DNA from: Molanna angustata
Lineage: Eukaryota; Arthropoda; Insecta; Trichoptera; Molannidae
Length of the DNA stretch: 64,000 bases
Direction of reading: 5' to 3'
NCBI GenBank assembly: GCA_963576475.1
Contig: OY754987.1
Coordinates: 8,612,666 to 8,676,665, forward strand
Shown here: positions 54,222 to 64,000 of the stretch, piece by piece
Position numbering within the stretch: position 1 is the stretch's first letter
Layout of the letters: each line of letters starts with the position of its first letter
Notes under the pieces: model-generated
Database searches by the model: none
The model's input: only the letters and a program-made list of their open reading frames with translations
What the model was told of the DNA's origin: nothing
Position numbers and translations under genes: made by a program

Positions 54222-54797
54222 AATTTAATTAATTGTTAAATGATACCACAAACTAAAAAAAATCTTTTATCGATGAGATGAAATAAATATATGTATCTAC
54301 ATGTGTAACACGTGTGGTAATGCAAATATCTAATAATTTTTGTATAAAAATATTCTATTGATTTTATTATGCCGAATCCAGCGGGCTTATCAATAAAAAA
54401 AATTTTTTTTCTTATTTTTTTACAAAAATTTACAAAAATCCTTGAAATGTTTTATTAATGTTTTTTAAAGGAAAGAGCTGTAAATTATAACAAGGTGAAA
54501 AAGTTTTAATAAGTACTGAAAAGAAGAGATAATTGTGTAAAATTGAAAATCAAGGAATCATTTTTCAAAGAAAACATATCTATCTACATTATAAAAGTTC
54601 TTTGAGATTTTTTCGCTTCAAAAAATACATCGCTTTCTTTTTAAACGCTCTTGTTATTTTTATTTTTTTTTTGCACTGTGTTGAAGCAAAGACTTTCATA
54701 AGATATTTAAACACGTATATTTCAGTATATTTTTAATCAATTTGTTAAAAATATATAAAACGATTCTTAAAATCTCACATTAAAAAAACAATACAAA
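54222..54797. other. AT-rich stretch, nothing recognised
   Basis: No repeat family or coding frame was recognised. Confidence 0.4.
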
Positions 54798-55975
54798 AAG
54801 AGTGGGTTGTGGCCAACGCTAAACTCCTCACTAATTATTAATTCTATAAAGTATTCAAATTTAGTATGGAAAATATTCAGTATTTTCATGAAATGAGTTT
54901 GTTAAATTATTTTATTATTTAAATATTTTATTATGAAAATTTGATAATTCTTTAATGCTATTTTATGAAAGTACCTTTTTATCAATTTGAAAATAAAAAG
55001 TTCAAATTTTAAGTTTCCCGAGCTTGGGGTCACTAAGAAATATTATTTGATAGTTAAAAAAATTGGGAAGTACTATTCAGATATCCTTCAAAATCTAATG
55101 GGGTTTAAGTGAGTATCAGATACACAAATTTGCAAAATTTAAAAAGAATCGAATGAGTAGGTACTTTAGTCTATAATCGATAGGAGAGTCTTACACGACC
55201 AATCGCTGCTGCATAAAATTTTGAACAATGCCATAGACTCGCCTGTACTTGTCAACCTAGTAGGTATCCATGTTCCAGGTAGAATGGTTCGTAGACCTCA
55301 ATTACTTCATATTCCAACAAGTAGAACAAATATCAGGAAAAATTCAACAATTACACGCATATGCAGCCAATATAACAATACATTCTCAGCTGAGATAGAC
55401 ATATTCAACGCAAAATATTACAGATTTAGATATGATGTTCTGAAGGTGATGCGCAACCAATATCCCTCTGTCCTGTCCTCCTAGTCTCTCTTCTCTCATT
55501 TCTCTTTCCTTCCCTAGTTGTTGTATATGTGTGTATATATGTGTACTTATGTATGTAGGTAAGTGTGTGTGATGGTGTGTATGAGTGTGTGTGTAAGGGT
55601 GTGTATGAATCTGCGTGCATGAATTATTTTTGGCTTGTAAACTGTTATTTGTTTTTATATTATGTTGATGGAATGCTTTTTTTGGCTCTAACAATGTAAA
55701 AATTATTTTGTATCATTAAACTGTAAATGAGCTGTAGCTTCCCAAAGAAAATAAATAAAAAAATAAATAAATAAATAAATAAATAAAGTAAAATAAACAC
55801 GCCGTACATAGCACATAACACAGCACACAGTACATAGCACACATACATTGTGATGAATCTTTCAGAATACAATCCCAGCATGATACTAATTGAAAATAGC
55901 CTTAAAAAATAGCCTTAAAAATTGGGAAATTATAACTCTCAACTATATATTATATCCCCTTGGGCTAGTGAGTAA
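54798..55975 (+). mobile_element. Fam-C element, split by a LINE
   Basis: GAGTGGGTTGTGGCCAACGC to 'CTATAATCGATA' (about 55181), and again from about 55790 ('AACACGCCGTACATAGCACA') to 'ATCCCCTTGGGCTAGTGAG'. The parts join in the order seen at 25526-26385 when the LINE at 55182-55789 is removed. Confidence 0.75.
55182..55789 (+). pseudogene. 5'-truncated LINE inside Fam-C
   Basis: The frame to 55484 reads LVGIHVPGRMVRRPQLL, HIPTSRTNIRKNSTITRI, 'CSQYNNTFSAEIDIFNAKY', a Jockey/CR1-like ORF2 C-terminus ('H.P..RTN......I.R....N'). A 3' UTR with a GT-rich run (55520-55620) and an (AAAT)n tail (55755-55788) follow. Confidence 0.75.
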
Positions 55976-56230
55976 CCAACGTAACCAGCGACAGGTGTGC
56001 AGGTGTGCATCACCTCATGAAAGGAAGCTCGAAGCATACGCGCATCCTCGTTACATACACAACAGCCTCGTAACACCTTAATAATGTGCTTTATTCAGAA
56101 TGCGTGGTGAACCTCATCGCTAAACCATGTGAGGTGTTATTATTGCCTGTTATATCTTCGATTACCCAAAAACGATTATAATCGAAAAGAGTGGAAGCAC
56201 TATTCTATGTTGTTGCCTCGCAGCTTATTT
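55976..56230 (+). mobile_element. Fam-F repeat, plus copy
   Basis: 'GTAACCAGCGACAGGTGTGC', 'GCGTGGTGAACCTCATCGCT', 'ACCATGTGAGGTGTTATTAT' and 'AGAGTGGAAGCACTATTCTA' are in the same order as in 20060-20345. It starts exactly where Fam-C ends. Confidence 0.65.
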
Positions 56231-56589
56231 ATTTATATGTAAAACGATCGCGTTGGACACAACCCAGTCGTATCTGTTTATTTTAAAAATAAGCGAGAAC
56301 CATTTTTTCCTCTTTTGCATAATAATATGGCGCGAGCGCTTTTTTTTATTTGGATCTAATTTCCTGTCAAAGAATTTATGACGATCATTAAGGCCCGTTA
56401 GATTTTCAATGAGCCAATTTAGGTCCATTTTAATTATCCTCATTTCATGTGAGAATCGCTCATTGTGTAGGTGGGCACACAATGGATGGTAATTTAATAC
56501 CACGACTTTCCAAATCTCGAGGGCCACATAAAAACCTCCGGAATCGGTAATAATCTTTTGCGCTTTAAAGAACTCGACTGCGATATATC
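56231..56589. other. Unassigned stretch
   Basis: No family match. A minus frame of 100 codons here has no domain character. Confidence 0.4.
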
Positions 56590-57540
56590 TTACATTTGCC
56601 TATATAACAATACCATGTATGTGATGTATTTAAACCAACAATTCTTCTTTCTCTTCTTGCCATATCTGGTCTCTCCGACGTTGGCGATCACTGCTGAGAA
56701 GGCATCTTCATCCGCCGCCGTGCGGAATAATTCGCCTACGTCTCTGATGCTGGTCCACTCGCGAGTGTTGCGGAGCCATGACATCTGACGTCTTCGTATT
56801 CTGTTGCGTCCCTCTATTGCAGTTCTTCATAATCAGTTAGAGCAGCATGTACCTTTTGCCTCGCAAAACGTGACTCAAATATGATTCCGTTTGTCCCTTA
56901 ATTGTGTCGACATTATTGCTCTCTTGAGTAGGTACCTGATGCACATTTGATATTTTATTGACTCAGGAAATTTTCAGCATGCAACGATGCAACCGCATTT
57001 CAAAGGCCTCCAGACGGTTAAGCATATTGATCTTTGAGGTCCAGGTGTCAACTCCATATCGAAGTATGGACCATGGGTAGCACTTCACCAGGCGCTGCCT
57101 TATTTTAAGTTACTGTCGTAAAACAGTATCTGAAAAACATTACGCTAGCTGTCTCCATGCGGCACCTTAGTTCTTTGTCAGGATATAAATCATCAGTGAG
57201 AAGGAAACCATGATATTTAAAAGTTTTGACTCTTCCTATAGCTTGTACTTCAAGTTACCAAGAATATCAAATATTTGGTCTTTGATATATCCATGCTCCA
57301 ATCAAATTCTTTCGCAGTAATATTAATCATCTCCAAAAACCTTTCCAAGGTCATTGAAACTATTTAGCCAGCACTTAAGTATCATCTGCGTATCTTAGAG
57401 TATTGATTAGTATTATGTTCACTTTTACTCCTGCTTTTGTGTTATATGTAGCCTGTTTAAAAAGTATTTCAATAAACAGGTTAAACAATAGTGGCAATAG
57501 AATACAGCCTTGATGATCACCTTGTTAAATTATAATAAAC
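56590..57540 (-). pseudogene. RTE-like LINE, RT palm to C-terminus, degenerate
   Basis: The minus strand starts near 57530 with 'GDHQGCILLPLLFNLFIE', the PQG-type motif (here HQG). RYADDT follows near 57385, a long decayed thumb region, and at 56784-56640 MSWLRNTREWTSIRDVGEL and 'FRTAADEDAFSAVIANVGE', the typical end. Many stops and frameshifts. Confidence 0.75.
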
Positions 57541-58200
57541 ATCGTATATGTGGATAAATCTTCATTATTATGGGTCAATTTCCGTATATTTTCTTCAGAA
57601 AAATATCTTTCACTATCATTGTTTCACTGTTTCATTCATTTTTACTACACACAAGTGTAAAAAAATTGTAAATTGAGTGTATTTTACATTTCTGTCTCCA
57701 ATAAACAAATAAAAAAAACATAACTTTCATAATTTATATTAATTTATTTAAAAAAAAGTATATAATACGATTTGAAAACTTGTCCTGAAATAAATGTTTT
57801 AAAGTAAATGAATAATTTAACTGCAATTTCAAAGATTTCCAAAAAATCTTTACCTAGTATCTTTGTTGTTCGTTTTAAGCAAAGCAATAGAAATCTTGGC
57901 AAACAACGGCCATAACAACATACATGAACGTTCAGTGCTCAGACCCTTGTCTATACATGGGTCTGGGAGGACATTAAAATGGTAAATAAGCCAACCCCTC
58001 CTCAGGATTAATCCTTAAACCTCCGACGACGCGACGTGTTCCAAGGATTTCGTACATTGTTGGCATATGGATAATGTTATTATATTCAAATGGGCAACGC
58101 TTGTATCGGATACTATACCCTTACGTATACGCACAAATGGTAAAATGTAGATATTTTGTTGTGTACAAACAGGAAAACGCTTTTTGCTCTTTTTTCCAAC
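57541..58200. other. Unassigned stretch
   Basis: The part at 57900-58060 is GC-richer ('CCTCCGACGACGCGACGTGT') but not recognised as coding or as a family. Confidence 0.35.
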
Positions 58201-58203
58201 GAG

Positions 58204-58606
58204 TTATGATTTAATTTCATTCAATATTGAATGACATTCAAGACGATTTTTTATGAGCTTTAGATTCTTAACAAGTATTTCGGCACATTTCTTGATGTCA
58301 TCAGACCACCTTGCCTGGGGTCTGCTGACACCTCTTCGGCTTGTTCTCGGTCGCCATTCTACGATCTTTTTGATCCATCGTGAATCCTGGTATCTGGCAA
58401 TATGCCCAGCCCAGCTCCACTTAAGACCAGCGACCCTTTCCGCTACATCGGCTACTTTAGTTATTTCTCTTATCATGACATTCTGTATTCTGTCCCTTAT
58501 TGAACTACCCAGCAAATTTCTCTCCATAGCTCTCTGTGTCACTAACAGCTTGTGCATTATTCGTTTCGTAAGGACCGATGTAAGCCTTTCAATCCAAATT
58601 ATTTAA
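58204..58606 (-). pseudogene. RTE/BovB-like LINE C-terminus
   Basis: The minus strand reads LLVTQRAMERNLLGSSIRD, 'EITKVADVAERVAGLKWSW', AGHIARYQDSRWIKKIVEW, RPRTSRRGVSRPQARWSDD. These are well-preserved post-RT blocks ('QRAMER..LG.S..D', 'WAGH.AR', 'GRP..RW.DD'). The stop is reached without the usual 'AY.QQW' tail. Confidence 0.8.
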
Positions 58607-58730
58607 AGATATTTTATTTTATATAAAAAACATGTAGGTATGTTAAGTTATGATAGTGGAGAGATCAGTCCTTTCTTCCTACCCAGAATATGAAAACAGC
58701 TTGATGGTTTGTAAGTATGTTTGGAGATTA

Positions 58731-59815
58731 AAAGTAGGCGCGCATGGAAGCTAATTTCATCGGCCGATTAATAATCGGTGAGTTACAACATACGAATTAC
58801 ATGTAAGAGCGCGCATGAAAGCTAACAGAATCGGCCGATTTTAAAATCTGTGACGAGACACAAAAAAATCGGCCGATCGAGATCGGCCGATTTTTTGTAA
58901 CCAATCTTGTTGTATGAGAGGGCGCGCATGGCGCATGTTCGCCGATAATTTAATCGTCCCAGCGCAGTAGATCGAGAAGTACGTTCTCAGTGCTGCCAAA
59001 CGAAATGTCAGATGAAATAAATTTTGATTCGGAAAAATTAATTATATTAGTTGAAGCACGTCCTTCATTATATGATAAAAAATTATAGTAACCGCCAAAT
59101 TAAGCAAAAATTATGGTTGGAGATAAGCGAAATATTAATAACTGGCTGGGAACAGCTAAATCATAATAAAAGAACTGAATTGGGTAAGTTATTACTTAAT
59201 TGAATAATAGTTACATAGGTAATTTAATAAATATTCCGCTTAATGAATAAAAACTTAACTGTGTTTCAAGTGTTTTTTTTTTACAATTTATAATTATGAA
59301 CTTCAACTGTGTCAACGAAAAAACCTTAAAAAAAGTTTTATATTATATATACTTGGTTCACTATTGCGTCTGTACATTTGCTCTATCACACAATAGTTCT
59401 TTTCTGTTTCCCGCGCAATGTTTGTATTTTCCCGCTTGTACGCGCGCGGAGCCCATCATAATGATTTCTAGGTTATGTTTGGTAAATTATGATCTGTCAA
59501 TTTATTTATCTTTTCCCGTGCAATACATACCTTTTACCGCGCAATACAAAGGTACCGCAGTTTTCTGTTTCCAGCGCAATGTTTTTCTTTTTCCCGCTTG
59601 TTGTACAGGCGCATGGAGCCCAAGTTAATGATTTTTTGATTAAGTTCGGTAAATTATGGTCTGTCAATTATTTCTAATCATATGAATGTTGACCGCCGTG
59701 TTATTTCCAATTGTACGATTCTAGAAGCTTCCATGCGCGTTAGAACCGATCGGCCGATTTTTTATCGGCCGATAATAATCGGCCGATTTATTTAAGCTTC
59801 CATGCGCGCCTTACC
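58731..59815. mobile_element. PIF/Harbinger-like element (1.09 kb)
   Basis: The ends 'GGCGCGCATGGAAGCT' (left) and 'AGCTTCCATGCGCGCC' (right) are inverted. TTA flanks both sides (58728-58730, 59816-59818). The subterminal DNA is packed with ATCGGCCGAT words at both ends. A MADF-like exon lies inside. The 3-bp TTA duplication and MADF/Myb-like second gene are features of Harbinger transposons; the transposase gene is absent. Confidence 0.7.
59005..59183 (+). pseudogene. MADF-domain exon in the Harbinger-like element
   Basis: ATG (59005) opens MSDEINFDSEKLIILVEARP, SLYDKK. After one frameshift near 59085 it continues 'NYSNRQIKQKLWLEISEIL' and ITGWEQLNHNKRTEL, followed by a consensus donor GTAAGT (59184-59189). 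The 'LI.LV..RP.LYD....Y.NR..K...W.EI' pattern is the MADF DNA-binding domain, used by Harbinger accessory proteins to bind terminal sequence. No second exon was found. Confidence 0.65.
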
Positions 59816-60203
59816 TTAGTATCAAACTATTGAGTCACCTTAGATATTGTGAATAGGCCACTGCCATACAAATTGTATAGAGCGATTTCGTCACTTAATT
59901 AAATTTTTACAACATAAATATGTCAAGTTAGGATTGTATGGAGGTCAGTCCTTTTTTCCTAATAATCCCGAATATCTACACAGCTTGATGGTATGTATGG
60001 ATGTTAAGTATCAAACTATGTATAATAGTCCCCTTAGATATTTTGTAGTGTATAGGTACTGCCATACAAATTGTATGAAACGATGTCGTTACAAAATTCA
60101 ATTCGTACAAAAATTGTTTAAAAAAGATTGAGATGTACCAACTTCAATAATGAATGTATTTTTAATAGAAAATTTAATCATCTAGTTGGGGTGTTCCGGC
60201 GTT

Positions 60204-60455
60204 TCAACTGACCAAAAAATATACATGGGTGTAAGAGATGGAGTGAATAGCAGGGGCCGCCCCAGAAAGGGATGGCATGACCATGTGAATGATATTTTGA
60301 AAGACGAAAAATAAGAAACTTGAACAATTGACGAGCATATATGATACGATACATATATGATATAAAGGTAGACAGAAATGTGTGCAAAAAATAGAGGAGT
60401 AGGGCGCTAGGGAGTAAGGGATATGGCGTGATGATATGTATGTATGTATGCATCT
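60204..60455 (+). pseudogene. Fam-A LINE 3' end inside Fam-B
   Basis: The plus frame reads DQKIYMGVRDGVNSRGRPR, KGWHDHVNDILKDEK then stop. A degraded remainder ends 'GATATGGCGTGATGATATGT' and (GTAT)n. Fam-B is not seen to resume clearly afterwards. Confidence 0.75.
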
Positions 60456-60729
60456 GTCGATGGAAGGCGTATTCTTTCGAAACTAGAAGTGCTTTGTTTT
60501 AAACTCAACAGTGGTTTAGAGCTGAGAATTTGCGCCATTATTACTGTATACCTATATCCGGTGTGTGATATATTTCCTTGTCATAAAGAAAAAGTTTAAT
60601 ATACCGCGGAAATTATTGTGGACTGTATGATGAAAGGAAGCTGAGACACAAAAATATTTTTCTGTGTTTTCTTATGTGGTCTTGATGCATATCATATACA
60701 ATCACAAACACAATATTGTGGGGCAAATC

Positions 60730-60950
60730 TGGTCCAACCGGCTAAATAAAAACCCTCGTGAGTACCCATATCATGGATATAACTATCATATGGCGTTCTA
60801 TGACATCTAAAGATATTATGGTCAACCGTAGAAATCAAAACCAACCATGTTTACCCATATCATAGATATAATTATCATTATGGAGTTTTATAATATGTTA
60901 GGATTTTATAGGGTAATCATGAGGGTCTCGATTTCAAAGGTTGACAAGAC
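60730..60950. repeat. Fam-G copy
   Basis: 'CCCATATCATGGATATAACT' and 'CCCATATCATAGATATAATT' are about 100 bp apart. With 'ATCATGAGGGTCTCGAT' and 'GGTTGACAAG' this repeats, mostly inverted, the units at 23635-23940. Confidence 0.55.
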
Positions 60951-61143
60951 TTGATAAAATTGTTATGTAAGATATATGTAATTGGGTAACTGCCCGTCAA
61001 ATTTAATGTCTACGAAATATTACATAATGTCGAAATAATTATAATATAGACAAAATGTCCGATTCTATAGCTTTTAAGAACGTTCTGGCTAAAATAGGTT
61101 CGTTCCTCTTCCACTTAGTCCAAGTTAATATTCTATAATTCTG

Positions 61144-61163
61144 AAATAGGAACGTTCCTATTT
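61144..61163. repeat. 20-bp perfect palindrome
   Basis: AAATAGGAACGTTCCTATTT lies in a region (61060-61260) where related GAACGTTC and 'GGTTCGTTCC' words recur. It may be the centre of a decayed foldback element. Confidence 0.6.
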
Positions 61164-61401
61164 AGGAACCTTCTTACTCCAAGTAAGTCAAGAATTAGTC
61201 CAATTCCCTATTCTATAACCACATTTTAATCTAATCAACTGTCGAAACGTTCTTATTTTAGTTCACACCGTATTGGAAGGGTACCTACTTGTTATTTTCA
61301 CCGCAGTGCGGAATAAATTAGTTAAGTTCCAAACATCAGTAAGAGAATTTCATTCTCTTGAACGAATCGACAGTTGGATAATTTCAAAACAAAGTAATAT
61401 T

Positions 61402-61888
61402 CGAATATTTTTATTATTGCATATGCGCAAACATTGGATTTTTTTCCCTGTCGGGAGTCAAAGATATTTTTTAACAGATTTTTAATTATCTCAATAGATA
61501 TAAGAATTCACCTCAGATATAAGAATTGTAGCTTTTATTATTTACAAAAAAAAAAACAATTCTCTCAATAGATGGCGTTACAACAAAATAAATAAAAAAT
61601 AATAAGATTGTTGTTCATAATTTCACCCATAGATGGCTGTAGTAAAAATTCCTTATTTTCAAGCGAAAAGAATTTCAGTGTTACAATATATAGAACTTTC
61701 AAAATTGAATTGATAGGGATCTCATTAAAAAGGCATAATTGGTGAACGTTGCGCAAGCGCATAAAGTGATCACGTAAACCAGCCGATGACAGGTCGTAAG
61801 CCCTGTAGGTGCCTTGATTTCCCGGTTCTCCTACAATAAATATTCCAACTTCGTCTCTATTGAGATAATTAAAAATCTGTTAAAAAAA
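61402..61888 (+). mobile_element. Fam-E, near-complete copy with target duplication
   Basis: The head from CGAATATTTTTATTATTGC (61402-) through 'CTGTCGGGAGTCAAAG' is followed from about 61505 by the reversed body and an end at 'ATCTGTTAAAAAA'. The flanks AAAGTAATATT and AAAGTTATATT look like an 11-bp duplication with one change. The A-rich 3' end and duplication length suggest LINE-driven (SINE-like) insertion. No pol III box was recognised. Confidence 0.65.
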
Positions 61889-61894
61889 AGTTAT

Positions 61895-61990
61895 ATTCAT
61901 TCTAGTTGATAGTCTGCAACACAAAAATTGCCTTTTAAATTGCGAAATCATAACTCCCAACTATATCCCCTTGGGTTAGTGAGGAGTAAA
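61895..61990 (+). mobile_element. Fam-C 3' end fragment
   Basis: 'ATAACTCCCAACTATATCCC' and 'CTTGGGTTAGTGAGGAGTAA' match the ends at 55930-55970 and 63665-63715. Confidence 0.65.
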
Positions 61991-62114
61991 AAAACAAAAA
62001 AATATCGAATTAGACATAACGATTTCTAAGATACGGTTTATATGGATTGTCCACTATCCAGATTATCAATAAATTGTCAGGATCAAAAAACAGGGGATCT
62101 TCTTCAAAATTATA

Positions 62115-62200
62115 GTCATAGTTGCTCGGATTGGTTGGAAGAAATTGCTTAATGGCAATAAACCCGCCATTGTACACATGTACATAAATTATATAAATAA
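62115..62200 (+). mobile_element. LINE-L 3' UTR fragment
   Basis: 'TTGGTTGGAAGAAATTGCTT' and 'GGCAATAAACCCGCCATTGT' match, inverted, 44800-44850. It is non-coding. Confidence 0.55.
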
Positions 62201-62544
62201 ATCATTTTTGACAAGCTGGTGTTTTTTGTTGAGCACATACCTTAATATTTAGTATTAGTAAGCAAACATCAAAATTACATTCCCGTCATATATATTTACA
62301 GTTGTGATGATGTATGAGGGTATCTGAGAATATTTCAAAACGTCAAAACTCGTTTACTTAGCAGCCATCCTCAACCATGTCTCAATCGAAGGGCCAATCT
62401 GTGAGAGGATCTTAAATCAGCAAAAATGTAAGATGGTATGCTTAAAGGAAAGAATGAAATGAAACTCCTCTCAAATTTTTCTCAAATAAATTCACTGACA
62501 TTTTCATTGACAATTTCAAGACTTCTAATTTGATAATATAAATA
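62201..62544. other. Unassigned stretch
   Basis: No family or coding signal was recognised. Confidence 0.4.
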
Positions 62545-63720
62545 CTCTTCACTACCAAATCACTTCACAAAGTATTCAAATTTTGTTTGGAAATTTTCAG
62601 CATTATCATGTGTAATATATGGTACCTACGTTTAATAACATTTATTGTAAAATAAATACATGCGTTGACTATTTACACAGTTTACTATTGAATACAGTTA
62701 TTAGATATTTATAAAATAAAAGTACAATAATAGTTATACAAATGAACCACAAAGTGAGAGCACTTTAAACGATCAATCCACTCCCGGCCTTACCTCAGAC
62801 ACTCGTTTATATGGATCTCCCAACTCCCGAAGAATGCCGATCTCCTGATTCGTGCAAACTCGTATAATGACTAACGGCTATACAGTTTGACTGTTGTAAG
62901 GCGCAACATCAATATATTATATCATGAAATGAGTTTGTTAAATTATTTTTTATTTAAATGTTATTACGATAACGCATTTTTCATTTTATTTTATTATGTC
63001 ATTTTATGAAAGTGATTTGCCTTTTAAGAAATTTTAAAATAAAAACATCATATTTTAAGTTTCGTTAGTTTGAGGACACATTGAAATAGTTGAGAGTTAG
63101 CAAAATTGAGAAGCGCTGATCAGATATCCTTCAAAATCTAATGGGGTTAAGCGAGTATCAGATATACAAATTTGAAGATTTGAAAATAATCGAATGAGTA
63201 TGTACTTTAATTAATTGCATAGCACATAGTACATAGCACACTCACACAGTTACATATATTCGTCATTTTCCTCATGACTGAGGATAGCGGCTGTAGTCCG
63301 TCGCCACACGTATGGCACGCCTCCATGCCAATTTTTTTTGGGCTGAACGCAGAGCACCAGTCACCGAAGACCCCATTGTGGACTTCATCCAAATCGCTCC
63401 ATCTGGTCGGTGAGCGACCACGAGATCTCCGTCCTTCCACGCTGCTCATCACAACGAGCTTCTCGAGGCAGTCTGGTTCTATACTGGCAATGTGTCCAAA
63501 GAATTGAAGGATACGTCTGTAACATATCGTCGATAGACGATCCTCGATCTTCAGCTCGTCTAGAATTGACACATTCGTTCCTCTGGCTGTCCATGGAATA
63601 CATTGTGATGAAACTTTCAGAATATACCTAATCTCTGCATGATACTATAAAAATAACCTAAAAATGGGAATTAATAACTCCCCACTATATCCTATTGGGG
63701 TAGTGAGGAGTAAGAAGTAC
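62545..63720 (+). mobile_element. Fam-C element with two insertions
   Basis: 'AAAGTATTCAAATTTTGTTT' and later blocks up to 'GGGGTAGTGAGGAGTAAGAA' follow the Fam-C order. An unidentified segment (about 62612-62922) and a LINE (63250-63590) interrupt it. The 5' end is not clearly preserved. Confidence 0.7.
63250..63590 (-). pseudogene. RTE-like LINE C-terminus inside Fam-C
   Basis: The minus strand reads SILDELKIEDRLSTICYRR, ILQFFGHIASIEPDCLEKL, VVMSSVEGRRSRGRSPTRW and 'SDLDEVHNG', the post-RT 'L...FGH..R', 'GRR.RGR...RWSD' blocks. The frame runs on past the LINE end. Short TACAT words at both junctions could be a target duplication. Confidence 0.75.
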
Positions 63721-64000
63721 ATTCTTTTCACTTAGCTAATGTGAATTAGGTATGTATCATTAATCTACATCTCATTGATCATTTGATACCTACCATTTTA
63801 TTTCATCAAAATTGAAATGTATTTTGAAATAAGATAATTCTAAAACAAAATTATATTCATTCATAAAAATAAAATTTACTAGCGTTTAGAAGTCGCATCA
63901 ACGGCAGAACTGATATATCATTATTTATGTAGATATTAAGGTATAAGTGTACACCCATTACGTATAATTTAATATGGCGAAATAAATAATGACTTCGTTT
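63721..64000. other. AT-rich end of window, nothing recognised
   Basis: No family or coding signal was recognised. Confidence 0.4.

Larger units (their letters stand above)
58600..60203 (+). mobile_element. Two Fam-B copies, first split by a Harbinger-like element
   Basis: 58600-58730 and 59819-59905 form one copy ('CTACCCAGAATATGAAAACA' ... 'TATCAAACTATTGAG'). A second partial copy (about 59915-60203) follows directly ('AGGATTGTATGGAGGTCAGT') and is itself cut by a Fam-A LINE at 60204. Confidence 0.75.

Noticed and set aside
55386..55694. 102- and 64-codon minus frames rich in His/Thr/Tyr
   Set aside because: They are translations of the reversed GT-rich run in a LINE 3' UTR.
1..64000. A prokaryotic-style operon, phage or defence system
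   Set aside because: No Shine-Dalgarno-spaced ORF series, no long frames outside transposons, and pervasive eukaryotic retroelements.

Overview
This 64 kb window is eukaryotic and almost gene-free. It is AT-rich and packed with decayed, nested transposable elements, with many (A/T)-rich LINE tails and tRNA-derived SINEs. The mix points to an insect: a cecropia-type mariner, R1-like, R2/R4-like, RTE-like, CR1/Jockey-like and Penelope-like retroelements, and many MITEs. The frequent 'gtaggtacctac'-type words and LINE 3' ends reading 'ccatcacgccat' on the opposite strand are what I associate with Lepidoptera. The lepidopteran assignment is an inference, not a proof. I see no bacterial gene, operon, rRNA gene, CRISPR array or viral genome.

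Host-like coding sequence is scarce. A GC-rich segment (18348-18862) is clearly derived from cullin-5. It lacks introns and about 19 internal residues and is fused behind a LINE fragment, so it looks like a retrocopy. Two short splice-bounded stretches (3050-3077 and 9520-9568/9572, + strand) could be exons of a gene whose introns cover the left end. The functional identity of that gene is unknown.

Layout. 1-13 kb: old SINEs, MITE-1, a large foldback cluster, LINE tails. 13.7-15.5 kb: a mariner relic beside a 675-bp TIR element that carries a hammerhead-ribozyme-like motif. 17-21 kb: cullin-5 retrocopy and a TIR element with a nested repeat. 21-28 kb: LINE 3' ends and repeat families A, C, E, G, H and J. 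29-36 kb: a MITE/SINE cluster, a 1.1-kb inverted family-E block, an inverted pair of hammerhead-like motifs, a Tc1/mariner deletion derivative, and LINE mosaics. 37-38 kb: an 88-bp tandem array split by a MITE. 41-44 kb: an R1-like element inserted into a LINE with a 12-bp target duplication. 49-52 kb: an R2/R4-like LINE fragment abutting a Penelope-like element, with a perfect 53-bp palindrome at the join and ten 146-bp tandem repeats behind its GIY-YIG ORF. 52-64 kb: family B, C, E and F repeats, a foldback element with hammerhead-like arms, and a Harbinger-like element with a MADF exon.

The most unusual signal is the recurrence of hammerhead-type cores (CUGANGA, one extra base, stem II, GAAAC, short stem III, GUC) in at least four distinct elements. 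Two of these occur as head-to-head inverted pairs. One copy (15108-15146, minus strand) keeps every core position and has a perfect stem I.

Repeat families are named here only for cross-reference (Fam-A to Fam-G, LINE-H to LINE-L, SINE-A/B/T, MITE-1 to MITE-7). No database search was possible.
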